Source: Octadecabacter arcticus 238 (GTDB lineage Bacteria; Pseudomonadota; Alphaproteobacteria; Rhodobacterales; Rhodobacteraceae). From it: a stretch of 64,000 nucleotides of DNA. The translations under genes were made by a program, and so were the position numbers. Below the pieces are notes generated by a model. That model saw nothing but the letters and a program-made list of their open reading frames with translations, ran no database searches and was not told the DNA's origin. Numbering within the stretch: the first letter of the stretch is position 1; each line of letters opens with the position of its first letter. The stretch spans positions 2,795,001 through 2,859,000 of the forward strand of contig NC_020908.1 in assembly GCF_000155735.2 (NCBI RefSeq), written 5' to 3'. Below are positions 43,925-54,022 of this stretch, piece after piece.

Positions 43925-45067
43925 TCAGGCTGACAGGATAGCTTTTTGCGCGACGAATGCAGACAAAACACCAAGTCCGGCAGCCACCCAAAGCGCGGGA
44001 GTATAGCTTCCGCCCCAGTCGTAAATCTGGCCAGCGAGCCATGGAGCCAGCAATCCTGCAACGCCCCAAGCCGTGAATATACGCCCGTAGGCATATGGCC
44101 CATCCTCGCCCGGAAAAAGTCTGGCAATGGCGGCTGGATAGGTTGCAATCATCCCGCCGTAAGCGAAACCCACGACCCCCAAAAGCGCGATTGTCTCTCG
44201 TGGTAGAACTGACAGCGTCAACAGCGCAATTGCGCTGAGAAGCGGCAGGATCATGAGTATCCGGCGATGCGATATCCTGTCGGATAGCCAGCCAGAAAGC
44301 AGGCTACCAACAAGGTTGCAACCCGCGATTGTGGCAGCGGCTTTCCAGCCGGAAAAGCCCGCAGTTGCCGCAATTCCTGCGGCATGTCCAATTGCCATAA
44401 GCCCCGCGGCGACGCCGCTGCCGTAAGCGAGCCATATCGCGGCGATACGCAGCCACGGCAGGTTGGACACGCCCGTGTCGGTTTGTGTGTCCACATATCG
44501 TGCGCCACTTCGAGCGACCAAAACTGCGGCACCGATGCCAACCAAAAAGACGATTGAACAAAGGGCGAGCATAGCCAACGAAAAGCCCCCGAACGCCAGT
44601 GCCACTTCAAAACCATATGGAGCCAGAACCGCGCCAAGGGCGTAAGCCGCCGTGACGACGCCCATCGCAAGGCCCGAACGATCAGGGTTGGCACGTGCAG
44701 CAAATTGAAGCCCAAAACCGTATCCCAGCCCGTTCGCGACGCCAAAAAACAGGCTGTACCCAATCCAAACCAGTTCTAATCCGCCAGCGATGCCAGCAAG
44801 GCCAGCCCCAATGGAGCCCAGAACCGAAACCCATATATAAAATGTTGCGGGTCGCAGGCGGGAATAGACCGCAGGGCCAAACAGCACGGCGATTGTCAGG
44901 AAGACCAAGCCAAACGAATAAATGAGGCTAACAGTTGCGCGGGACGTCCCGAATTCGGCCTCGAGGGGCACTAAAAAAACAGAAAATGCATGGATTGAGC
45001 CAAGCACCATCGACACCATTGAGGCGGCGAACAGCACCGTTCGTCCTTGAGTGTTTGATGACCTCAT
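43925..45067 (-). CDS. MFS transporter, oxalate/formate antiporter-like
   Basis: 380 residues from the ATG at 45067, with 12 hydrophobic segments. The N-terminus ASMVSMVLGSIHAFSVFLVP and the STRAT-like GTSRATVSLIYSFGLVFLTI are typical of the OFA family, which carries small carboxylates. The GYGFGLQFAARANPDRSGLA loop agrees. Substrate unknown. It lies between the IS3 element and the TMAO transporter genes in the same orientation as the latter, about 210 bases downstream of them. Confidence 0.85.
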   Translation of the reverse strand: MRSSNTQGRTVLFAASMVSMVLGSIHAFSVFLVPLEAEFGTSRATVSLIYSFGLVFLTIAVLFGPAVYSRLRPATFYIWVSVLGSIGAGLAGIAGGLELVWIGYSLFFGVANGLGYGFGLQFAARANPDRSGLAMGVVTAAYALGAVLAPYGFEVALAFGGFSLAMLALCSIVFLVGIGAAVLVARSGARYVDTQTDTGVSNLPWLRIAAIWLAYGSGVAAGLMAIGHAAGIAATAGFSGWKAAATIAGCNLVGSLLSGWLSDRISHRRILMILPLLSAIALLTLSVLPRETIALLGVVGFAYGGMIATYPAAIARLFPGEDGPYAYGRIFTAWGVAGLLAPWLAGQIYDWGGSYTPALWVAAGLGVLSAFVAQKAILSA

Positions 45068-45279
45068 GAACAAAGCGTATCGCAGGCGGTGCGTATGACG
45101 ACATGCTGCAAGGTCCGCGCATCACACAAATCTAGAGTCGGATTGAAAAGTAAGCTGAGCAACGCATGATCCACCGTGGATTACCTCTTAGAATTGCACG
45201 CCTGCTCTACCGGCCAATATTAATCCAAGCCAAACCGAAGGCTACCTTTCCAGTGAACCAACACAACCGCACGGTGACA

Positions 45280-47256
45280 CTATGGTAGCCCTAAGGCACG
45301 CTTCTTGTCCGCAGCCCACTTCATGATCGTCAGATCAAACGTGAGCGCCATCAACGACACACAGATTCCCAGCACGAAATTCTTGCCCAAATCAGTACCC
45401 GCAAGTGTCCGTTGCAATTCTTGTCCCAAATCCTGCGTGCCGATAAAGGCCGCGATGATCACCATAAAGAACGCGAACATGATCGCTTGGTTGAACCCGA
45501 TGGCCATGGTCGGCAGGGCCAACGGCAGTTGTACATTCACCAGTTTTTGGAACCGTGTCGCACCCGCCATGTCAGCGGCTTCCGTCATTTCCGGGGGCAC
45601 GGTGCGCAAGCCTTCGATGGTATACCGGATCAGCGGAACTGTCGCAAAGATCACAATCGAGAAGATGACGGCGATATCGGTGATGCCGAACAACATGATC
45701 GCGGGGAGCAGGTAAACAAAGCTTGGGAAGGTTTGGAACGTATCGCAAACCAGCAACATCCAGCGTGACCCCCGATCAGACCGCGACGCCATAATCGCAA
45801 CAGGCAGGCCAATAATCGCGGCCAATATCACAGCCGACGTCACAGAATAGAGCGTGATGATCGCCCTGTCCCACCAGCCAGACAACGCAACAAGTGAAAA
45901 GAAAATGAGCGCGTAACCCGCCTGCCGTCGTCCCGCCAGCGCCAGCGCAAAGGCCGCGATTAACAGGATCATCGCAGGTGTCGGGATCGACAACATGAAA
46001 TTGCGAAACGGGATCAACACCTGAACATTCAAGAAGGCCCGCAAGAAGCCAGTGGTCGCCTTAACCCAGCCAATATCAAGAAACGCCTTGATCTGAACAT
46101 CCAAAAATTTGCCAATGCTGAAATCCTGACCGCGACCAATTTCGGCAAAAATCGGAATTTCACGTGCGATCATCGTCAATAAAACCACCAAACCAAGCCC
46201 TATCAACGCCATCTTATGACGGACCCAGAACGCAGTGCCGCGTTCAAAATGTTCGGGTTGTTTGACGACCCAAGCCTTTGACATCCTGTCCAGCGTCACG
46301 GCCAGCAGCACAATCGTCACTCCAACCTCAAACGAACGCCCCAACTTGAAGCTGCCCAACATCTGCAACAATTTCGCGCCCAGCCCTGGCATGCCAACGA
46401 ACGCGGTCAACACGACCATCGCCAGCGACAGCATAATAACTTGGTTCACCCCCACGAGGATTTCTGTGCGCGCAGACGGAATATAAACATGGCGCAGCAT
46501 CTGGAACTTTGAACAGCCGCTCATCTTTCCGGCTTCGACGACTTCTGGCGATACTTTTTGCAGGCCCAGCGTTGTCATCAAAATCATCGGCGGGATGGCA
46601 TAAACGGTTGTTGCAACAGCCCCCGCCGTCGGCCCCACCTTAAAGAAAATCACGGCAGGCAGCAGGTACGTGAAGAATGGCAATGTCTGCAAAACGGACA
46701 AAACCGGCTTGATGACGGCATCGACCCGCGCAGATTTCCACGCAGCGATACCAAGGGATAGACCAATGATGAACGCCAACGGAACCGTGACAGCCAAAAC
46801 AGAAATGGTCTGCATTGCAATGTCCCATTGACCCATCAACGCGGTCCACATGAAAGTTATGAAGCCCAAAAGGGCAAGCCGCCATCCACCAAGATAATAG
46901 CACAGGACAGTGACAGCCGCCGTTAGTGCCGTCCAAGGAATCGGGCCAAGATTTGGCCAGCGGCGTTTGCCGTAAAAGATGTTGCCGGACGCATCCAAAA
47001 GCCATTCAAGGCCTTCGGTCAGCGTGCGCGTAAAAACCAACAACCCTAGATCGTCTTTGACGTAGTTAAAGATCGTGTCGAGCCAGCCTGCGAAGTTCGG
47101 TATCGCGGTCTCAGGTAGGCGGTGCAGCCATTCGGGTAACAGACCGAGATATTGCAGCGCAGTCACCAGAACCGCGAAAGCGAGAATGCATAAGGCAACT
47201 TGCCCACGATCCAAGCTGCGTGACGTGGTCCGAATGAGCGTTGTTGTATCGGCCAT
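45280..47256 (-). CDS. tmoV: TMAO/betaine-type ABC transporter permease, fused double permease
   Basis: 658 residues, about twice the size of a usual betaine permease. Two binding-protein-dependent permease domains occur in tandem: the first with the EAA loop EVVEAGKMSGCSKFQMLRHV around residue 240, the second with EMTEAADMAGATRFQKLVNV around residue 560. Each domain has about six to eight membrane helices. This fused form is characteristic of the Tmo trimethylamine N-oxide transporter of roseobacters. The ATG overlaps the ATPase stop (TAATG). The letter V versus W is from memory of the convention. Confidence 0.88.
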   Translation of the reverse strand: MADTTTLIRTTSRSLDRGQVALCILAFAVLVTALQYLGLLPEWLHRLPETAIPNFAGWLDTIFNYVKDDLGLLVFTRTLTEGLEWLLDASGNIFYGKRRWPNLGPIPWTALTAAVTVLCYYLGGWRLALLGFITFMWTALMGQWDIAMQTISVLAVTVPLAFIIGLSLGIAAWKSARVDAVIKPVLSVLQTLPFFTYLLPAVIFFKVGPTAGAVATTVYAIPPMILMTTLGLQKVSPEVVEAGKMSGCSKFQMLRHVYIPSARTEILVGVNQVIMLSLAMVVLTAFVGMPGLGAKLLQMLGSFKLGRSFEVGVTIVLLAVTLDRMSKAWVVKQPEHFERGTAFWVRHKMALIGLGLVVLLTMIAREIPIFAEIGRGQDFSIGKFLDVQIKAFLDIGWVKATTGFLRAFLNVQVLIPFRNFMLSIPTPAMILLIAAFALALAGRRQAGYALIFFSLVALSGWWDRAIITLYSVTSAVILAAIIGLPVAIMASRSDRGSRWMLLVCDTFQTFPSFVYLLPAIMLFGITDIAVIFSIVIFATVPLIRYTIEGLRTVPPEMTEAADMAGATRFQKLVNVQLPLALPTMAIGFNQAIMFAFFMVIIAAFIGTQDLGQELQRTLAGTDLGKNFVLGICVSLMALTFDLTIMKWAADKKRALGLP

Positions 47257-48275
47257 TAATTGGCCTCCAGCAGAACCGTTAGTCCGTCTTGACGGTTCAT
47301 GCCACCGATGACCAAGCCGTTTTTGTGAACAGGGATAACGTCGCGCGTATCATGAACCAACAGCTTGGCGAGGTCTTTGATCGTGGCTTTGGCATCAACC
47401 GGATCACCCTCCCCGTGCGTGTCAGCGATGGCCAGAACGCCAGCATGCACGACGCGGGCTTTGTCGATGTCTTCAGTAAATTTGCGCACGTATTCTGTGG
47501 CAGGATGCAACACGATTTGGTCAGGTGTATCGCATTGCTCAATCGCGCCGTCTTTCATGATGGCAATGCGATCGGCAAGGCGCAGGGCCTCGTCGAAGTC
47601 GTGCGTGATAAAGACAATAGTTTTGTTGAGCAGCTGTTGCAGGCGCAGAAATTCATCCTGCATTTCTTTGCGGATCAACGGGTCCAGCGCGCTGAACGGT
47701 TCATCCAGAAACCAAATATCGGGTTCAATCGCAAGCGAACGTGCAATGCCGACGCGCTGCTGTTGGCCGCCGGACAATTCGCGCGGAAAATAATCCTCAC
47801 GCCCCTCAAGGCCCACCAGTTTGATCACCTCAAGCGCACGCTCACGCCGTGTGTGTTTATCTTGTCCACGCATTTCCAACGGGAAGGCAACGTTATCCAG
47901 AACGGAACGGTGCGGCAGCAGACCAAACGATTGGAACACCATGCCCATTTTGGAGCGACGTAAATCAATCAGTTCTTTTTCGGGCAATGACATGATGTCC
48001 TGCCCTTCGACAGTAATCGTCCCGCTGGTGATATCATGAAGGCGCGAAAAACAACGGACCAAAGTGGATTTCCCAGACCCCGACAAGCCCATAATAACCA
48101 ACATCTCACCCTTTTGGACATCGAGCGAGACATCGCGGACGCCGGCGATATAGCCCGCCTCGCGGATGTCATCAAAACTCATGTCAGGGGTCATTTTCTT
48201 ATGAAAGGCCGCCGGATCTGGCCCAAATATTTTCCAAGCGTTGCGACAAGAAATGACGGGCGTATCAGCTGACAT
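47256..48275 (-). CDS. tmoW: TMAO/betaine-type ABC transporter ATP-binding protein
   Basis: 339 residues from the ATG at 48275 (AAGGATCATC before it); a longer frame to 48386 runs into the binding-protein gene. Walker A GLSGSGKST, Q-loop FQSFGLLPH, signature LSGGQQQRVGIARSLA, Walker B DIWFLDEPFSALD and H-loop FITHDFDEAL are all present, followed by a CBS-like C-terminal region as in glycine-betaine ProV proteins. It powers uptake by the neighbouring permease. Confidence 0.92.
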   Translation of the reverse strand: MSADTPVISCRNAWKIFGPDPAAFHKKMTPDMSFDDIREAGYIAGVRDVSLDVQKGEMLVIMGLSGSGKSTLVRCFSRLHDITSGTITVEGQDIMSLPEKELIDLRRSKMGMVFQSFGLLPHRSVLDNVAFPLEMRGQDKHTRRERALEVIKLVGLEGREDYFPRELSGGQQQRVGIARSLAIEPDIWFLDEPFSALDPLIRKEMQDEFLRLQQLLNKTIVFITHDFDEALRLADRIAIMKDGAIEQCDTPDQIVLHPATEYVRKFTEDIDKARVVHAGVLAIADTHGEGDPVDAKATIKDLAKLLVHDTRDVIPVHKNGLVIGGMNRQDGLTVLLEAN

Positions 48276-48297
48276 GATGATCCTTGTGAAAAATGTT

Positions 48298-48334
48298 CCC
48301 GCCCGGCGAAACCCAAAATGGTTTGTCGGACGGG
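48298..48334 (-). promoter_or_regulatory. Intercistronic stem-loop between binding protein and ATPase genes
   Basis: CCCGCCCGGCGAAACC and GGTTTGTCGGACGGG can pair over about 15 positions around a CAAAAT loop. Such hairpins after binding-protein genes usually protect the upstream message and lower expression of the ATPase and permease. No T run follows directly, so it is not a full terminator. Confidence 0.65.
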
Positions 48335-48364
48335 ATTCTGTGCAATGCAGTTTATGGCGTGGGT

Positions 48365-49524
<1,160 letters not shown>

Positions 49525-50529
49525 TTAGGCTGACGGCACGATCGCGTTCTCGCGAACGCGGAACATGTTAATTTTCTTGCGGTCATCTTTGGGTAGAATG
49601 CCAAAGACCTCCATGTATGTCTTGCTCATTGACCCGGTGCTGGAATAGCCCACAGCAAGCGCGATCTGGATCATCGAGTCTTTCCCATACAGCAACATTT
49701 GGCGCGCTTTGTGCATCCGCAACGACTGATAATATCCCAGCGGGGTCTTGCCCGTCGTGCGCACAAATACCCGTTCGAGTTGGCGCACAGACACGCCGAC
49801 ATCGCGCGCCACATCAATAATTTTGACCGTATCTTCGATGTTGGCAGAAAAAATCTTCACGGCTTTACCCACCATGGGCGGCAGCATGTCGTTCGTGATC
49901 TCGGCCGCGAAAGTCGGTTTGCGCTGCGTGACACCCTGCCCCCGCACCAGCGGATGTTGAAACCAACACGCCACCTCAGTGGCAATATCGCCGTTCAGTA
50001 CTTCCTCAATCATATGAAGCGACAAATCAAACGCCGCTGCGGCGCCTGATGCGGTAAGGCGCGTTCCGCCCAACACGATCACATCCTCCGTTGCTTCAAT
50101 ATTCGGGAATTCCCCTAAAAACGCAGCTTCATAGCACCAGTGAACCGACGTGACATGCCCGTCCAGCAATCCCGCCCGCGCCAACGGAAAGATGCCACCA
50201 CTGATCGCCCCCATCGTCACACCATGACGCGCAAGTCTGCGCAGTTTGCCATTAGAGGTTTGACCTTGCGCAAACTGCGAAGACGGCCCACTCAGCACAA
50301 ACAGAAGGTCCAGCTTACAGCACTCGTCGAGCGACATGTCTGGCTCAAACCAGACATTGGCGCTGGCCTGAACCCGCGCGCCATCCTCGGATATGAGGGT
50401 CCAGTTGAAAACGTGTTGGCCAGAGATCTCATTTGCGGCGCGTAAAGGCTCAATGATCGACGTTAGGCAAGCCATTGGGAAACCTGGAAAAATCAGAAAG
50501 CCAATTTGCATATTTTTATTCAAAGTCAT
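49525..50529 (-). CDS. GlxA-type AraC-family transcriptional regulator
   Basis: 334 residues. The N-terminal about 180 residues have the DJ-1/PfpI-like amidotransferase fold (IGFLIFPGFPMACLTSIIEP, MGAISGGIFPLARAGLLDG, TSVHWCYEAAF), and the C-terminus carries two AraC helix-turn-helix units (VSVRQLERVFVRTTGKTPLG and ALAVGYSSTGSMSKTYMEVF). This architecture matches regulators of betaine and methylamine breakdown such as GbdR. It reads towards tmoXWV and is divergent from the XRE-cupin gene. A start at 50511 is also possible. Confidence 0.88.
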   Translation of the reverse strand: MTLNKNMQIGFLIFPGFPMACLTSIIEPLRAANEISGQHVFNWTLISEDGARVQASANVWFEPDMSLDECCKLDLLFVLSGPSSQFAQGQTSNGKLRRLARHGVTMGAISGGIFPLARAGLLDGHVTSVHWCYEAAFLGEFPNIEATEDVIVLGGTRLTASGAAAAFDLSLHMIEEVLNGDIATEVACWFQHPLVRGQGVTQRKPTFAAEITNDMLPPMVGKAVKIFSANIEDTVKIIDVARDVGVSVRQLERVFVRTTGKTPLGYYQSLRMHKARQMLLYGKDSMIQIALAVGYSSTGSMSKTYMEVFGILPKDDRKKINMFRVRENAIVPSA

Positions 50530-50656
50530 AAATTTATACTAACAGGAATAATTCCTGCTAGGATAGTGCACAAACCATCAATTTATAGTCGTGCGATCCT
50601 TGCCCTACGTCTGCAAACCCGTAAGTCTTCGGTCTCAGTTGAAATTGGAAGTCATC
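50530..50656. promoter_or_regulatory. Divergent promoter region between two regulators
   Basis: 127 bases separate the AraC-type and XRE-cupin starts. The part near 50530-50560 is AT-rich. Both promoters must lie here, making mutual regulation possible. No operator was identified. Confidence 0.4.
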
Positions 50657-51292
50657 ATGTCAGTAACCTCGCTTCAGCAAGATCCACACCGAACCCGCGA
50701 GACCCGTGAAAAAGTTCTCGAGGTTGCGATTGGACGTGAAGTTCGCGCGTTTCGCCGCAAACAAGAAATCACCGTTGCAGACCTTTCTGCGACGACAGGC
50801 TTGTCGATTGGCATGTTATCCAAGATTGAAAACGGCATCACGTCGCCGTCACTGACGACGTTGCAGACGCTGGCGCACGCGCTCGCAGTCCCCCTCACCT
50901 CATTTTTTCGGGGATTTGAAGAAAAGCGGATGGCAGTCCACACAAAAGCGGGCGAAGGCGTTGAACTGGAACGGGAAGGCACGCGCGCCAACCACCAGTA
51001 CAAATTGCTTGGCCATATCGGGTCAAATGCAAGTGGCGTGATCGTGGAACCCTACCTGATCACATTGTCCAACGAAGCCGACGTGTTCCCGACGTTCCAG
51101 CACGGCGGCATTGAGACGATCTATATGCTTGAGGGTGAGGTGGATTACCGCCACGGCGACAACGTTTATCCCTTAAAACCGGGCGACACGCTGTTCTTTG
51201 ACGCCAATGCGCCGCACGGGCCGGACGGTCTTGTCTCCCTCCCCGCGCGCTACTTATCAATCATTAGCTACCCGCAGAACGCTAAGTCTTAA
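50657..51292 (+). CDS. XRE-family regulator with cupin domain
   Basis: 211 residues from the ATG at 50657. An XRE helix-turn-helix (ITVADLSATTGLSIGMLSKI) at about residues 37-90 is followed by a cupin sensor domain (FQHGGIETIYMLEGEVDYRH, LKPGDTLFFDANAPHGPDGL). Members often control polyamine, amine or choline metabolism. Its 3' end overlaps the dimethylamine demethylase gene on the opposite strand by 11 bases, so the two transcripts converge. Confidence 0.9.
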   Translation: MSVTSLQQDPHRTRETREKVLEVAIGREVRAFRRKQEITVADLSATTGLSIGMLSKIENGITSPSLTTLQTLAHALAVPLTSFFRGFEEKRMAVHTKAGEGVELEREGTRANHQYKLLGHIGSNASGVIVEPYLITLSNEADVFPTFQHGGIETIYMLEGEVDYRHGDNVYPLKPGDTLFFDANAPHGPDGLVSLPARYLSIISYPQNAKS

Positions 51293-52349
51293 GCGGCGGT
51301 TCTGTGTCACGATCCGGCCAGATCCCCATGGATGTCGGCTGTCCGTCATCAAACGCTGACAGATAGTCCAGCATCATCGGTCGGTTATCGATGAAGCCTT
51401 TGTAGGTCGCCAATTCTTCTGGCAGGTCTCGGATCACACGGTGCAGTCGGCGGCCCCATTTTGGCACCGACATTAAATCGTCAAAGCAACACAGATAGCA
51501 GCGGATCGGGAACACCAGCGCGTTTGAACGAGGCAGGCGAAAGAACGTCTGTAATTCCACACGCAAGTGCTGTTTCGCGCCGATATTTTCGGGCGTAACG
51601 CTCGTCTTTTGGATGCCCCATTTGTGGTAGTTTTCGGGCGAGGTATCGAGCAGCGGATTGACCGTCATCGTCCAGTTCAACCGCCGCGCGGGGGCGCCCT
51701 GCTGGATGCTTAACAGGAACTTCAACGCGCGCACAAAAATACCCTTTTCGTGCGCCAGCGGCACCGGCGCGTGCCATTCGAAAAAGTTCATCCCGATATC
51801 AAAATCGAGAGACCAATCAGCCTGCGTGGTGATCATACCCGCATCCATCCACAGGTTGTCATCCCGTTGATCCAAAACGCAGAAATCGCCCTGTGTCTGG
51901 CGGGTGATGTATTCCATTGGGCCGTATGGCAACGTCGCTTCGTCCAAAAAGGTAAAGCTGTCATCAATGCCCATGGGCTTGTTTACCCAGCGCCATTTGT
52001 CGCCGTTGCGGTGCAATTCAAAAAGGTCAGGATAATCCTCGGACTTGGACACCATGATCAGTTCCAACAGATCCCATCCCGCCAGCGTCATGTGCGGCAA
52101 CGACTGACAGCGCAGCGGATCATCGGCCAGCACCATCGCACGGTCTCGCATTTCAGAAACGTAATGTTCATCCACATCGAACCGTTTTTCATAAATCGAC
52201 CCGTCCGGGCCGCCACGATGCTGTTCCATGTTTACGGAATACATATAGCTGTCTTCGTGGAACGGGAACGGGAACCGCTTGATCGCCCAATCGGAATTTT
52301 TAAACGAGTAATCGCCGCGGAAGGTTTCGTCGTGGAATTGAATCGTCAT
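51282..52349 (-). CDS. dmmC: Heme-dependent oxidative N-demethylase-type subunit (DUF3445) of dimethylamine monooxygenase
   Basis: 355 residues from the ATG at 52349, preceded by CAGGAGAAAAC. It belongs to the DUF3445 family (PFPFHEDSYMYSVNMEQHRG, DEHYVSEMRDRAMVLADDPL, TQGDFCVLDQRDD, LRVELQTFFRLPRSNALVFP). In this enzyme the subunit carries the oxygen-activating centre that removes a methyl group from dimethylamine to give methylamine and formaldehyde or its THF adduct. It is last in the operon dmmDABC. The subunit letters follow gene order and are from memory. Confidence 0.85.
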   Translation of the reverse strand: MTIQFHDETFRGDYSFKNSDWAIKRFPFPFHEDSYMYSVNMEQHRGGPDGSIYEKRFDVDEHYVSEMRDRAMVLADDPLRCQSLPHMTLAGWDLLELIMVSKSEDYPDLFELHRNGDKWRWVNKPMGIDDSFTFLDEATLPYGPMEYITRQTQGDFCVLDQRDDNLWMDAGMITTQADWSLDFDIGMNFFEWHAPVPLAHEKGIFVRALKFLLSIQQGAPARRLNWTMTVNPLLDTSPENYHKWGIQKTSVTPENIGAKQHLRVELQTFFRLPRSNALVFPIRCYLCCFDDLMSVPKWGRRLHRVIRDLPEELATYKGFIDNRPMMLDYLSAFDDGQPTSMGIWPDRDTEPPLKT

Positions 52350-52410
52350 TGTTTTCTCCTGCCGCCGCAACTTGTTCAATATTGCTGCGCTGTTCTTGGG
52401 TTGAGACGCG

Positions 52411-53373
52411 CTACCGATCCAAAACGAGGATCTTGCCCTCAAATCGTGACACGCACGGCATGATCTTGTCACCGGATGCGTGTTCTGCGTCGTCCAGCCA
52501 ATGATCGCGGTGAATGAAATTGCCAGTGTAATCAATGACCCGCGTTTCGCATTGTCCGCAGGCACCGCCACGGCACAAATACGGTGCGTCAACCCCTGCC
52601 CTTTCAATCGCTTCGAGCAGGCTTTCTTGTTCACCGACTTGGATGACGATGTTGCTCACCGCGAGTTTGACTTCAAACGGCTTGCCTGATTGCGGCGCAA
52701 GAAATTCCTCGTAATGAATGCTTTCGCGCGGCCAGCCTTCACCAGCCGCCGTCTTGCGCACCCAATCGATCATTCCTTTGGGGCCGCAAACGTAAATATG
52801 CGTGCCAAGCGGTTGACCGTCCAGTAAGTTCACCAGGTCAATCCGTTGATCGTTGTCGTCGTAATAGACATGCGTTGCGTTTGGATAATGATCCGTCAAT
52901 TCATCGACATATGACCCGAGTGCTGCGTTGCGGCAGGCATAATGCAGTTCCCAATTTCCGTTAAAGCGTTCCAGCTGTTTTATCTGCGCGAGGAATGGCG
53001 TTATTCCGATGCCGCCCGCCAGAAACAGGTATTTCTTGGCCCGCAGATCAAGGCTGAACAAGTTGACGGGATTGCTGACCACCATTCGATCGCCAACCTT
53101 GACGTTATTGTGCATGAACAGCGAACCACCGCGACCTTCGTCGTCGCGGCGTACAGAAATGGTGTAGGCAGTTTGATCCATTGGATCGGACATCAGGGAA
53201 TACGGGTTCATGCGAGTTATGTCGCCATCACGCATCTCAACAACTGTATGCGCACCACCTGAAAAAGTCGGCAGCAGCCCACCATCGGTGCGTTTGAATT
53301 CAAACCGTGTCACCAGATTATTCAGCGGCACAATATCCGTCACAGTGACGGCGATTTTCTCGGCCCCGCTCAT
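52411..53373 (-). CDS. dmmB: Dimethylamine monooxygenase reductase subunit (ferredoxin-type oxidoreductase)
   Basis: 320 residues from the ATG at 53373, overlapping the previous stop (ATGA). Domains in order: flavin-binding barrel (RMNPYSLMSDPMDQTAYTIS), NAD-binding fold (FLAGGIGITPFLAQIKQLE, YVCGPKGMIDWV) and a C-terminal plant-type [2Fe-2S] ferredoxin (CRGGACGQCETRV plus a later Cys in IMPCVSR). It passes electrons from NAD(P)H to the oxygenase subunits, like phthalate dioxygenase reductase. Confidence 0.9.
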   Translation of the reverse strand: MSGAEKIAVTVTDIVPLNNLVTRFEFKRTDGGLLPTFSGGAHTVVEMRDGDITRMNPYSLMSDPMDQTAYTISVRRDDEGRGGSLFMHNNVKVGDRMVVSNPVNLFSLDLRAKKYLFLAGGIGITPFLAQIKQLERFNGNWELHYACRNAALGSYVDELTDHYPNATHVYYDDNDQRIDLVNLLDGQPLGTHIYVCGPKGMIDWVRKTAAGEGWPRESIHYEEFLAPQSGKPFEVKLAVSNIVIQVGEQESLLEAIERAGVDAPYLCRGGACGQCETRVIDYTGNFIHRDHWLDDAEHASGDKIMPCVSRFEGKILVLDR

Positions 53374-53966
53374 TCGTATAATCCTTTGGGTGCGGGTACA
53401 TTGCCCGGATCTTCGGCGTCGATGCACACACCTTGATAGGCGGCCAGACGGCGTGAATAATGGTCGCGCACGAATAGGTGCAGCCCACAGTGTGCACATT
53501 GAAACGGGTCGACTTCCACGTCTTCGGTGATGCCTTTGCAATGCACGCACTGCATCCGCCGCGCAGTGGATCCGCGGTGTTCGGTTTGGATCGCGGTGTG
53601 CGGAATGCCCGCCTGCATGGCGGCGTGCTGCGCCTGCCCGATCACGCCTTCGGTACCAGACAGATAAAGCTGTAGACCCATTTTTGCATCGGCGAACGCC
53701 TTATGAATGCGTTGTTCGGCAGCGCTGTAAGTCGGGCCAGAATAGAACTGTGCAGGTTTAAGCGCGCGCAGCTTGTCCTCGAAAGGCTCCCCCTTGGGTA
53801 TGTAGATGATGTGCGCTTTTGCCATCATGGCGGGGGTCGCCACATCTAAGATCGCTTCTGCGCCATGTGCGTCCGCAATCAACAAATGCGCCGCCCCCGC
53901 GCGCAGTTCAAGCGTGCCATAAACCGGACGGCTGCGGATACTTTCGGGGAAGGTAAACTTCGACAT
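53370..53966 (-). CDS. dmmA: Dimethylamine monooxygenase small subunit with zinc ribbon
   Basis: 198 residues. A Rossmann-like N-terminal region (YIPKGEPFEDKLRALKPAQF, LQLYLSGTEGVIGQA) is followed by MQCVHCKGITE and PFQCAHCGLHLFVRDHYSRR, two CxxC pairs forming a zinc ribbon or metal site, and a late Cys in QGVCID. It corresponds to the third component of the enzyme found with the DUF3445 and reductase subunits in marine methylamine users. Its mechanistic role is not settled by sequence. Confidence 0.8.
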   Translation of the reverse strand: MSKFTFPESIRSRPVYGTLELRAGAAHLLIADAHGAEAILDVATPAMMAKAHIIYIPKGEPFEDKLRALKPAQFYSGPTYSAAEQRIHKAFADAKMGLQLYLSGTEGVIGQAQHAAMQAGIPHTAIQTEHRGSTARRMQCVHCKGITEDVEVDPFQCAHCGLHLFVRDHYSRRLAAYQGVCIDAEDPGNVPAPKGLYE

Positions 53967-54022
53967 GGGTGTCCTTTTGCAACGCGGTTGGGCGCAAGGA
54001 TTGTCCCCGCGCCCGTGTCAGA

